Source of the DNA: Agarophyton chilense
Taxonomy: Eukaryota > Rhodophyta > Florideophyceae > Gracilariales > Gracilariaceae
Reading direction: 5' to 3'
Assembly (NCBI GenBank): GCA_030374765.1
Contig: JARGXX010000002.1
Span: 744,001 to 808,000 of the forward strand
Length of the DNA stretch: 64,000 nucleotides
The notes under the pieces were generated by a model. The model was not told the DNA's origin. It ran no database searches and saw only the letters and a list, made by a program, of their open reading frames with translations. The translations under genes were made by a program, and so were the position numbers. Shown in pieces: positions 45,459 to 54,162 of this stretch; position 1 is the stretch's first letter, and each line of letters opens with the position of its first letter.

Positions 45459-47165
45459 TTACGGAGTGGCAACCGGCGCCTGCGCAAGGGTGTTCACACC
45501 CCACCCGGGGGGAGCAGATGGACCGCCACGGGATGCATTCGCCGCCGCAGCTGAGGTCGTTCCCACTGGTTGGAAGGGTGCAGATGGCTCCACAGGGAGT
45601 ACTCCACTAGGAGCTGGCACTTCGTTATCCAACGCTGGATCGTCCTGGTCTACTGGAGGCTCGTACTCGTAATCGTCGGTATAAATGAACCCCGTCGGGT
45701 GTCCCACCGGCATCGGTCGAGGCGAGTCCATCAGCGCCAGTGCTTGCGCCGCGCTGATGCGAACCCCTTCGAAGGGATTGTAATAGACCCAGTTACCGGA
45801 GCCCGGATCGTACCGGCCAGGAGACTTTTCTCGCGCGGATCCTTCCCCTGCGGGCTGATTTGCCAGTGGAACTCCATCCCATTGGGTGTTGTCGATCACG
45901 TCCAAGATTGGATACAGGTCCTGCACGTTGCTGGCCGAACCCAACGCTGGGACAAGGTCGATCTGACGCATGATGGTCCGTAGCATCGGAGGAATATACC
46001 AGATACGGAAATGGTCATGAGCATCCCAGAGGAGGTGCGCCGCTACGCGGGCTGCCCACTCGGCTGCAACGAGGGCCCAGTATCCCGAGTTCGGGTCGTG
46101 CATCAAACGAGACCCGATATAGTAGATACATGGGGACAGTTCAGCAAAGCACCCTCGGGGGACCTCGACCTTACTCCACCAAGCTGGAAGGGGCACGAAT
46201 CGCCCAACCTTCGCCGTGTTACGGATACGCTCCAGTTCCACGTGAGGATACGGGACAAGGAACCCGAAACGGGAGCGCGAGCGGCGCTCGAAGCGCACGC
46301 GTCGATCGAACCCATACTGGGTAAACTTCCGCTGAAGGTACCTGAATTCAGCCCGAAGGATGGGACGACTCCATTGGAGCATATCTTCTCGGAGAGGAAA
46401 ACCCGGTCCGCGGAACTCGGCTTCGGGAAGGGCTGCCAGGTTATCCCCGTAGGAGACCTCACCGTACGTGCGGTAATAGGCGACATCGAACCCGTACTCC
46501 GGGGGAACCAGATGGTCAAAGCGTGATGTCTCCAATCGCTGGTAGGCCAGAGCCGTCATGGATGCGCGCGCCTTGTCCAGGGACTCCCCGCGACCGCAGT
46601 ATAGATACTGAGGCTCTATGGCTACCCGCGCCCTCCAATCGGGAGAACGTACAACCTCGACAGATAGGCCACCCGGCAATAAGCCGTCCTCCACGTAGGA
46701 GTCGATGAGCTCATCGTCGCGAACCGCTGTCGGATGGAACCACGGAGCGCGGGAATATATCACCGGATCGGTAAGGGGACTCCATCTTCGAAAGGATTTG
46801 TTTGAGATCCAACCTCTGGAGTTTGCTACCAAGGGCATCGCATGAGCGGAGTTCCACGCCACCGCGGTGATGTCCAAATCCTCCTGAGGATGTCGGTTGC
46901 CCGCCGAGGCGGAAGGTTCGGTACCTGACGGAGCCGCATCCAAACTGGAGAAATATCCACCCTGCTGGGGAGCTTCGTTGTCCGCCGGCGCGGAGGCCGA
47001 TGGCCCCGAGAGTGGGTTGATGACGTATGGGTTCATTCCCTTGAGAGGGCTAGTCGAAACCGCTGCTGCGAGAAGTTGCTTATCGCCGAAAGTCGGAGGA
47101 GTAGAAGAAAGTTGTACCGATGTGCCGGTTTTGTGGCGATCCTCAGAAGTGGTGAAGGACCCCAT
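45459..47165 (-). CDS. Element A antisense ORF, unknown function
   Basis: 568 codons from an ATG at 47165 to a stop at 45459, on the strand opposite to gag-pol. The ATG lies 80 nt inside the 3' LTR, so an antisense promoter in that LTR could drive it. The N-terminal third is Ser/Pro/Ala-rich. The middle (about residues 100-400) looks globular, with many Trp, Tyr and Arg, including RFVPLPAWWSKVEVP (322-336), CIYYIGSRL, EWAARVAAHLLWDAHDHFRI (369-388) and WYIPPML. The C-terminus is Pro-rich again. No signal peptide or clear membrane segment is seen. A homologue lies at the same place and orientation in element B, despite strong divergence of the elements. I do not recognise the family. Antisense ORFs in this position are known from some plant gypsy elements, but I see no specific match. 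Confidence 0.75.
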   Translation of the reverse strand: MGSFTTSEDRHKTGTSVQLSSTPPTFGDKQLLAAAVSTSPLKGMNPYVINPLSGPSASAPADNEAPQQGGYFSSLDAAPSGTEPSASAGNRHPQEDLDITAVAWNSAHAMPLVANSRGWISNKSFRRWSPLTDPVIYSRAPWFHPTAVRDDELIDSYVEDGLLPGGLSVEVVRSPDWRARVAIEPQYLYCGRGESLDKARASMTALAYQRLETSRFDHLVPPEYGFDVAYYRTYGEVSYGDNLAALPEAEFRGPGFPLREDMLQWSRPILRAEFRYLQRKFTQYGFDRRVRFERRSRSRFGFLVPYPHVELERIRNTAKVGRFVPLPAWWSKVEVPRGCFAELSPCIYYIGSRLMHDPNSGYWALVAAEWAARVAAHLLWDAHDHFRIWYIPPMLRTIMRQIDLVPALGSASNVQDLYPILDVIDNTQWDGVPLANQPAGEGSAREKSPGRYDPGSGNWVYYNPFEGVRISAAQALALMDSPRPMPVGHPTGFIYTDDYEYEPPVDQDDPALDNEVPAPSGVLPVEPSAPFQPVGTTSAAAANASRGGPSAPPGWGVNTLAQAPVATP

Positions 47166-47230
47166 TGGGAGAAGTATGTATAGTGATCGGAAAGCTAGAC
47201 ACCCGCGGCTCGGAATGTTCTTCCTCGTCT

Positions 47231-47244
47231 TAAGGAGGGGGAGA
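47231..47244 (+). other. Element A 3' polypurine tract
   Basis: TAAGGAGGGGGAGA directly abuts the TG of the 3' LTR, as expected of the primer for plus-strand DNA synthesis. Confidence 0.85.
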
Positions 47245-48156
47245 TGTAGAGCAACGCCCAGTTAGGGGATACTTGAAGATGCAACTCATAGAATGAAGAT
47301 TGAACCCTCCGAGGGTTATGATTATGATCCCCTCTAAGGTGTGGTGAGGTGGCACTGTTTTCTGGTTATATTTCGCCTATGAAGTGAAAATTCGGATGGC
47401 CCATGGTTGGATTGGCCCCGTGATACACGTGGCTTAATTTTGGCACCGATTTTCGGATATTTGTAGAACGTTGGACTTTTGGGCCCTGGCAGTGGGATCT
47501 CCACGTGTATGGCCCTGAGCAGGTGTGCACTACTGTAGAGTTTAGTTAGTGGGCCCTCCTTAGGGAGGCGAGATCTGACAGTCCGAGCTCAGAGTAAATG
47601 ACAACCAAGGTTGGTCTTCGATACCTTTAGAGGTTCTTCGTCGCCATCGTTTCGGCCTTACAACCCGGAACGGGCTCTGGTTAGCAACGCCTGCGTAGGG
47701 ACACGACTCCACTTGCAGAGTGCCTACATTTGGGTTCCGTGCAACCACCCCCTTGGGACCGCTCAGACGACCTGCGTGCACGATACCCCGTGGGGGTTCT
47801 GCTTACTTGTTGCGTGCTTTTTGTGTTTCCTTTCAAGGACAGGTTTTCGCCCCTGTATTGGGTTTCTTTTTTTGTTTCGCCCCTTTTCTGGTTCTCGGGT
47901 CCGGTGCCTGTTAGTGCCCAACCCTCGCCCCGTTTTTCTCTTCGCCGGATTTTCCCCCATTCTTTGGGATACCCATACCCATTCCCGATCCACGGTTTCT
48001 ACCCCTCACCTCCGTCGGTACTGCCGGAATCCTCCATGGGAGTTACACCCCACACTACGGGTGGAACGGAGGGCTCTGTCTCTGAATCTGCCTCCCCCAG
48101 GGAGAAAGGCTTCGAACACCTTGAGAGCACTTCCCGTCGCCGGGTTTTGCTCCACA
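47245..48156 (+). repeat. Element A 3' LTR
   Basis: 912 bp, TGTAGAGC...CTCCACA, near-identical to 36416-37326 and followed by the target duplication GAGAA. Confidence 0.97.
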
Positions 48157-48161
48157 GAGAA

Positions 48162-49155
48162 CACTTCACCAGAGACAATTATCTGGTGTGATGCGCTTCC
48201 AGCGGATTATTACAAGTCTCCATTCGTTTTCCTACTGGTTCTCAGTATGAAAGTCGCCAGTTTCGACCAAACTTTACGCTGCATCGGAAAGTGCAATTAT
48301 TTTGTGTGGTTACCCATATAGTGTACAAAACACTTAGCAGCACAGTCGAAGAGGCCCTAAGCAAGCAGGTACAACTTTTAAACACACTTGATAGCATATT
48401 TGCGCAGCTTCTCGAAAAAATCTAAAACTTTAAGGCTCAACCTGAACAAAGAAAATGTTTTCACCCACAATTGCAGAGAGATACTATAAATTATCGTACG
48501 TTTTTTCGCCGGAGATACAAGGCACACGAAAAAGGCGCATCGGCGCACCAAAGGGGTGAATCGGCCCATCGACGCAGCCAGACAGCCGCTGAGGCGCATC
48601 AAGCGCAATTGAAAAACAAAAATAGGCGGCAGACAGCTCAAAAAGCGCGGAAGCGCAACAAAACACTTCAGAGACGCAGTACTCAGCTGCGAAGGTGTGC
48701 TTACTCGACCGTTTGCAAGGAAACTGCAAAGGTTTGCTCTTGAATCGAAGGAGCTCGGTGATGCGGCGGAAAACGAGAAAAAGGCAGCGGCGACGGTGTG
48801 CAGCAGATTTACACGACGGTTACTCTGTGCACCTTTTGAGGCGATAAAGCGTGGATGTGAACGAAAGTGGGCACAATGGTAGTGACAAGAATGCAGCAAA
48901 AGTAAAAAGAATGAGACGCAACAGAAAAAAGTAGCTTTAGGCGAAATCAGGCAGGAAACAGTCGCCACAGCATGCTGTAAACGAAAATTTTGCAGCGAGA
49001 ACAGACAAATGAAGCTCACAATCTAACATTGGTCTCTATGGGAGGAACGAGGCGGAACAAGAGAAGCAAAAGAACAAAGAGAGGCTGTATGTGGCGGTAA
49101 AGCGGCGCGGCCAGGCGGTGCGAGAAGGTAGACGGCAGAGTTGACCCAGGAGATG
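48162..49155. other. Flank of element A, no recognisable gene
   Basis: The left part should continue the interrupted element F leader or LTR. Overlapping open frames at 48378-49019 (minus) and 48471-48743 (plus) are long but without motifs. I do not call them genes. Confidence 0.4.
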
Positions 49156-49159
49156 CTAC

Positions 49160-49335
49160 CATGTTCGACACAGTTGTCATCCTGCTTGTCTCCTCGGCTG
49201 ATGGCCCAAAACCACCGCTGGCGGATTTTTCGGCACTTTATTTCGTCCGTGCAAACTACGGCGCACACTGTGGTGGGCAGTTCACACAACACGTGTCATC
49301 TACTGCGCTCTCGCCTTGCACGCGCACGGATTTCA
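49160..49335 (+). repeat. Dispersed repeat R, copy 2
   Basis: Partner of 19380-19560, with an extra block of about 25 bp (AAACCACCGCTGGCGGATTTTTCGG-like) relative to copy 1. Same orientation. Confidence 0.65.
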
Positions 49336-50118
49336 ACATTCACGAGCGTCATGTGAAAGAAAAGCAGCATGCGCGTCCTCATCACAAGCTGTTAAGCTTC
49401 CTCTCGAATGAAGAGTCTATGCTGTAAGCATTTGTTCATGGTTTGCTTTGGCGTCCGCTCACCCCTCCAGGGTTTTTCTGTGCTTGTATAATTTTCGGCA
49501 CTATGGAGTCAGAAGGTATTCTAATGAGAGGTCGAAAACTCTTTAGCGTGAGTTCTTTGCTGCGCACTCCGCCGCAGTTGCAGAACACGTCCTTGTTGTG
49601 CTGCAAAATGCTGTAAAGTTCACTATATCCTCTGTGAGGATATCGGTTTTAGATATGATGAGTACATTTCAAAGTTGTCGAAAGTAAGACAACCAAAGCG
49701 GCGAAGACAATTGCTTTGCTGCACCGATGGACAGAATTTATCGCTACACGTTCCAGAAGCCCAATTGCTTCGGAGACGGGTTGGATGAGAAGGTCTGCAG
49801 GCTCGAGAGGTTAATTTGATATCGATGCGTCTGTCTGTCACCCATGAAGATTCACCTTGGTGGACGAGTCCGAGGATTTTGCGGTTTTTTGAATCAACAG
49901 TGCATGAAATTTTTGCCTCCAAATTCGGTAGAGTAAATACTAATCTAGATCTGCAATCCAGGTGCTCGTTGGAGGAACCGAGTATCGCCGTGCTGTGAAA
50001 CATCGGTTATTGCTCACGTTTCTCTGACCGACGCTGTTACTTCAGATGCTTATGTCGGTTTCCAGGGGCTTACCATTCATTTTCCTAAAGCTGTAATAGC
50101 GTTGGGATTTTGTCAACC
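49336..50118. other. Intergenic sequence upstream of PCID2
   Basis: It contains a 126-codon minus-strand frame (50003-49623, ATG start) without recognisable motifs and with a short opposing frame over it. I see no further gene. The last 100 bp should hold the PCID2 promoter and leader. Confidence 0.4.
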
Positions 50119-51351
50119 ATGTCTGCACTTTCAAGATTCAACAAAGATGTGGAGGATGCTATTCGTCTCAAAAAGAGCGAAGAGCTGCGCGAACTTTTAC
50201 GTCTCTCATCGGGCAGGGCCACAGCCGCAATGGAAGAATACGTTGTTGAAGGAGGAAATCTCCCAAATCGGATGCCAGACCCTTGGGATCGGCTTCCTGA
50301 AATGGTCGAGAAACGCTTTATTGCAGCGGGGGCATTGAATGCCAACAACTGGGTCACTGCGTTCGACAATCTTTCGCAAATGCTTACTATTCTTACCGGC
50401 ACAATACACTACGAATCTGCATGGTGCATTCCAGCATTTGTTGCCCTGTGCGTTGACTTGCGTATTCTTGCTGAGGAGGCCGACCGACAACTCACTTTTT
50501 CCAGGCAGAAGCCGGGTAAATTAGAAGAAGCTGAAAGGGTACTCAAGAAGGGTTTCACGCTGACAAATAACGACAGAGCTTCCGTTGAAGAAAAGTCGAA
50601 GAAGATTGGTACTCTTGGCATTGTGAATCAGCTTCTCAAGATCTATTTCAAGCTCAACAACTTAAGACTATGCGGCAATCTAACCAAAAGTGTCAATTTA
50701 AGGTCTGCGGGCTATTTTGACAGTTTTCCAATATCACATCGTGCTACGTACCGGTATTTCACTGGACGTCTTCATCTTTACGAGAACCGATATGAAGAGG
50801 CTGTCAGCGATTTGGAGTTTTCACTTGAACATATACCTCAGCACATGCAATTGAACCGAAGGCACATCTTGCTTTATCTCATCCCATCAAAAATCTTGAC
50901 TGGAAGCCTACCCTCTGCCAAGATGCTGGCTGCTGAAAACATGTCTTGGTTCGTTGACGTTGTCACGGCTATAAAGTCGGGTAATGTGGGCCTCTTCAAC
51001 GACGCAGTGGAAAGACACGAGGAATTTTTTATTCGCAAAGCTCTCTATTTTGCTATAGAGAACATGCGGCCTCTAGTATTCCGCTCGTTGGTCAGAAGAG
51101 TGCAAACGATTTGGATGAATAACAAGATACCTCTGCGATGTATTTCCTCCAGTCTCAAAGTGTGTTCAGTAGATATGGGTGGTGACGAGGTAGAGTGCAT
51201 TCTGGCCAACTTGATTTACAATGGATACATAAAAGGATATATTTCGCACAAGGTAGGTTACCTAGTGTTATCGAAGAAGAATCCATTTCCACGCGTGAGT
51301 GACAGGTCGAAGATGATTAAGAAGAGAGCAGATGAAGCGAAGCAAAAATGA
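50119..51351 (+). CDS. PCID2: PCID2/Thp1-like subunit of the TREX-2 mRNA export complex
   Basis: 410 aa, intronless. PCID2 (yeast Thp1, Arabidopsis EER5) is a PCI-domain scaffold that pairs with the Sac3/GANP subunit and DSS1 in the nucleus to couple transcription to mRNA export. The sequence shows the family from ALCVDLRILAEEADRQL (about 111-127) through KKIGTLGIVNQLLKIYFKLN, HRATYRYFTGRL and the C-terminal winged-helix end DEVECILANLIYNGYIKGYI, then SKKNPFP. The length is close to the human protein (about 400 aa). The ATG at 50119 has A at -3; a TTG three codons upstream is not a plausible eukaryotic start. The gene is convergent with the unknown gene that ends 183 bp downstream. Confidence 0.9.
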   Translation: MSALSRFNKDVEDAIRLKKSEELRELLRLSSGRATAAMEEYVVEGGNLPNRMPDPWDRLPEMVEKRFIAAGALNANNWVTAFDNLSQMLTILTGTIHYESAWCIPAFVALCVDLRILAEEADRQLTFSRQKPGKLEEAERVLKKGFTLTNNDRASVEEKSKKIGTLGIVNQLLKIYFKLNNLRLCGNLTKSVNLRSAGYFDSFPISHRATYRYFTGRLHLYENRYEEAVSDLEFSLEHIPQHMQLNRRHILLYLIPSKILTGSLPSAKMLAAENMSWFVDVVTAIKSGNVGLFNDAVERHEEFFIRKALYFAIENMRPLVFRSLVRRVQTIWMNNKIPLRCISSSLKVCSVDMGGDEVECILANLIYNGYIKGYISHKVGYLVLSKKNPFPRVSDRSKMIKKRADEAKQK

Positions 51352-51534
51352 CAGGGCTGTTCAATGGAAACAAATTATCCTGATGAGTCGAAGACCATGG
51401 AAACAACAGGGAACGGCTTAGGGGTAACAAAAGCGAACCGGGGTAGATCGTTATGGGTGTTTGTTATCATCAACAGCCATTGATTGTTCGAATGGCGCAC
51501 GGTGTTGAAAGCTTCGTATCTGCAGCATTGGTTA

Positions 51535-52254
51535 TTAGATTGGCAATTTGGATATGATTCTTGTTCTAGGACTCCTTCTCGACATGGCCGCTGCTCTTTT
51601 CCTCATTTTTGATCTTGGTGTGACAAAAGGCTCATCCGGATAGCTTTCCATCTCCTCGGTGGGCTGTGACGGTATGGGAAACTGTATTTCGTGATTTGCA
51701 ATGTCCGTTAATGTGCCGGTCGAATTGGAAATGATGTTACTGTCCATTATTTTTTCATCGCCGTTGGCTATTTCCAATGCCTTGGTGACATTATGAACTC
51801 TGTTCTTTGTGTCTTCGCTTGCAGCCACCAAATGCTGAATAAAGTCGACTGTGCCATTGATCTCATCGTTGACTTGCGCCGCAAGCGATGGAAGGTGGGA
51901 GTTTGGTTCATAATGTTGAGGTTGAGCAGGAACCGATGGCAATTGCGCGGCTTGCTGGTGCGTGCGCTCAATCTCTGTGCGAAGCAATTCAGCGTGAGCC
52001 TGTCTTACAGCCCGCAATTTGGCAACCATGGTCTGTGCGCGCGTTGTGGCCTCGGCAAGACGAGCAACCTTGGCTTGGTCTAAGGGCTTGGGCGGCAAAT
52101 CGGAGGGGTGTATCACGCGCACGTTTCGACGAATCTCCTTGATGAGAACGTCTTTGCTGTGGCTTTCTTCCACATGGTCCAACAGTGTTTCCAACTGCTT
52201 TACGGTGAGGCGGATATGAGCGGACTGCTCGGCGTTGGGCGCTAACACGGACAT
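51535..52254 (-). CDS. Unknown protein with predicted helical/coiled-coil core
   Basis: 239 aa from the ATG at 52254 (MSVLAPNAEQSAHIRL) to a stop at 51535. The frame stays open upstream to about 52485 but without another ATG, so the start could be in an earlier exon. The first half is strongly helical with heptad-like Leu/Val and alternating charge (VKQLETLLDHVEESHSKDVL, then AKVARLAEATTRAQTMVAKL). The middle is Pro/Gln/His-rich. The C-terminus is basic (RSKMRKRAAAMSRRSPRTR), resembling a nuclear localisation signal. I do not recognise a family. It is divergent from the LKB1-like kinase, with 614 bp between the starts. Confidence 0.6.
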   Translation of the reverse strand: MSVLAPNAEQSAHIRLTVKQLETLLDHVEESHSKDVLIKEIRRNVRVIHPSDLPPKPLDQAKVARLAEATTRAQTMVAKLRAVRQAHAELLRTEIERTHQQAAQLPSVPAQPQHYEPNSHLPSLAAQVNDEINGTVDFIQHLVAASEDTKNRVHNVTKALEIANGDEKIMDSNIISNSTGTLTDIANHEIQFPIPSQPTEEMESYPDEPFVTPRSKMRKRAAAMSRRSPRTRIISKLPI

Positions 52255-52868
52255 GACGCTTTCGCGAGCGGGGCAGCACGAAGGGGCGAAGCTCTCAAAA
52301 GGATGTCGGCGGATGGTGCCAGAAGAGAGTCGAGGTTTCGGTTCGTCCGCGCTTGTCGACGCTTGCGCTCCGCTCTGATCGGCCAAACCTCCGTCTTTGA
52401 ATCCACCTTTTGAATTTTCAAATATCTTTCGCCTCTCGCAGCTGTAAGCCACAAGGGTTACTGAAAGTTTAGCAGTAACAGCCAATGGTAACTACTGTTG
52501 GCGGGTGAGCGTAGAGCGCGCTCCCTGAGCGCCGCCCACCAGCAGGTTACAGGCTGTAACTCAGCAAGTTGCTCTTGCAAGGCGGGCGCTATTGTGATGC
52601 TCAAAAATGAATGTTTTCGGCCTTGGTCAGCGTACCCCTTACAAGCAGGCCAAATCGCAAGGGCTCCTGGACTGCGCGCCTTGTTTGCTCACCTCGCACA
52701 TGCACATGCACCTCCACCCTCCCCCACCCCCCCTCCTTCGTTGCCGGAATATCATACTCGCCTTCACCCCGCTCCCTCCAATCCCTCCCCGCGTTCCCAC
52801 CCACTCCCGTGTAGTACACAGCCCAGGTTCAACCTTAGTTTTCCCACCCTCTCCCTTTCCACATCATC
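52255..52868. promoter_or_regulatory. Divergent intergenic region between the unknown gene and the LKB1-like gene
   Basis: Holds the open extension of the minus-strand frame on its left. On its right, just before the kinase ATG, is a strongly pyrimidine-rich stretch (52715-52870, CCCTCCCCCACCCCCCCTCC and CTCTCCCTTTCC). Such CT-rich leaders are plausible 5' UTR or core promoter sequence. No TATA box is evident. Confidence 0.4.
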
Positions 52869-54104
52869 ATGAATTCGCATTGGTCGCGGTCCAGCGACGA
52901 CCCCGCAGACTTCTTATTTCCAAGACGCACTGCCCCTGACGCTCACGGCGCCCCATTCGCTCAGGATTCCTTCCCGTTTTCCTTCGATAGCTCCTCTTCA
53001 GATGAAGACTTTCCAAGCGCCCCGCGAAGACCAAAGTTCATCCAAGGCACCAAGTCATCCTTTCTTCTCGGCGAAAAGCTCGGCGAAGGCGCGTTCGCAG
53101 TCGTCAAGGAAGGTATCGATCAAAACTCCTTGCGTCTCGTAGCCGTCAAAGTTCTGGACATGCGTCGAGTCCGGAAAATGAGAGGGGGTACCGACGCAGT
53201 GTTGCGAGAAGTCCGTATTCAGAAGAAGTTGAAGAGACACCCTAATCTCATTGAGCTCATCGATGTCATTCGCCCAAAAAACTCTTCGAAGACCTATATA
53301 GTACTTGAGCTTGCCAACGGCTGCACACTTGCCGAGCTGGCTGAGCGGAACGGTGGAACGTTACCGCACACTCAGGTAGCAAACTACGCGTACCAAGTTC
53401 TTAGAGGCCTGCATTACATGCATGGCAAGAACGTTGTGCATAGAGATATAAAGCCTGCAAATATGATGGTCACCACTAACGGCACCCTCAAGATATCGGA
53501 TTTCGGTGTGGCCGAGTTTCTGGACGAATACAACCAGGAAGACAACGTTAGCAGAACTTCGGGAAGTCCAGCCTTTCAAGCACCAGAAATCGCCAGGGGG
53601 GACGAAGACTATTCCGGTATGAAAGTTGATGTATGGGCGTTGGGAATTTCCATATTCTTCCTCGTCACAGGTCAAATTCCATTTCACGGCGAAAACCTCA
53701 TGCAACTATTTGAAAACATAGGAGCAGGCGAATTCGAAATGCCGGAAAATTTACCAGAAGACCTCACAGATGTGTTACACAAGATGCTGACCGTCGACTG
53801 GAGAGAGAGACAAGGTGTTTCCGAATTACTCAGACATCCTTGGATTCTTCAAGGCAGTGCTGTAGTACCTGACGCGCAGAAGGAAGAATTGAAGTGGGCT
53901 AAGGTTCCTGCAGTACGCGTTAATATATTGGACGCTGTTAAACGATTGTACGGAAATGACGAAGACATGATTCAGACATCGACTTTAACTGATGACGTTC
54001 CTCCTTCAGATCCATCTCCAACTGAAACACCGCCGCTTTTTAGGTCAGAGAGTCCTCGAACCACTGCGCGAGCTTTTTCCACTATCTCTTGTTGTATTTG
54101 CTAG
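52869..54104 (+). CDS. STK11: LKB1/STK11-like serine/threonine kinase
   Basis: 411 aa, intronless. LKB1 phosphorylates the activation loop of AMPK-family kinases and so controls energy and polarity signalling. The kinase domain spans about 65-327: Gly loop LGEGAFAVVKEG (71-82), AVK Lys94, catalytic HRDIKPANMM (191-200), DFGVAEF (211-217) and activation segment RTSGSPAFQAPE (229-240). The SGSPAFQ(P/A)PEIA segment, DFGVAE and FENIGAGEFEMP match LKB1 rather than CaMKK. An acidic Ser-rich N-terminus (38-48) precedes it. The protein ends SCCIC, a CaaX-like box with Cys at -4, comparable to the farnesylated C-terminus of animal LKB1. All catalytic residues are present. The convergent E2 gene ends 58 bp downstream. 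Confidence 0.88.
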   Translation: MNSHWSRSSDDPADFLFPRRTAPDAHGAPFAQDSFPFSFDSSSSDEDFPSAPRRPKFIQGTKSSFLLGEKLGEGAFAVVKEGIDQNSLRLVAVKVLDMRRVRKMRGGTDAVLREVRIQKKLKRHPNLIELIDVIRPKNSSKTYIVLELANGCTLAELAERNGGTLPHTQVANYAYQVLRGLHYMHGKNVVHRDIKPANMMVTTNGTLKISDFGVAEFLDEYNQEDNVSRTSGSPAFQAPEIARGDEDYSGMKVDVWALGISIFFLVTGQIPFHGENLMQLFENIGAGEFEMPENLPEDLTDVLHKMLTVDWRERQGVSELLRHPWILQGSAVVPDAQKEELKWAKVPAVRVNILDAVKRLYGNDEDMIQTSTLTDDVPPSDPSPTETPPLFRSESPRTTARAFSTISCCIC

Positions 54105-54162
54105 TAATTCTTTGAACGCATAAAGTGAATTTTGTACATGGAACTTTCTGCTGTACGAGCTG

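Larger units (their letters stand above)
36416..48156 (+). mobile_element. Element A: near-intact chromovirus (Ty3/gypsy) with antisense ORF
   Basis: 11.7 kb bounded by near-identical LTRs (36416-37326 and 47245-48156), both TGTAGAGC...CTCCACA, with a perfect 5-bp target duplication GAGAA (36411-36415 and 48157-48161). Internal order: primer-binding site, gag, protease-RT-RNase H-integrase in one frame with two stops, a chromodomain ORF in another frame, a purine-rich spacer, an antisense ORF, a polypurine tract. The closeness of the LTRs and open frames mark it as the youngest large insertion in the window. Confidence 0.97.

Noticed and set aside
48378-49019. 213-codon minus-strand ORF and its opposing plus-strand ORF
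   Set aside because: Composition-driven frames without motifs, lying in the flank of a decayed transposon.
49623-50003. 126-codon minus-strand ORF upstream of PCID2
   Set aside because: It has an ATG start but no motif and an opposing frame, so support is too weak for a gene call.
50110-50118. TTG start three codons upstream for PCID2
   Set aside because: Non-ATG start in a eukaryotic gene; the ATG at 50119 has good context.
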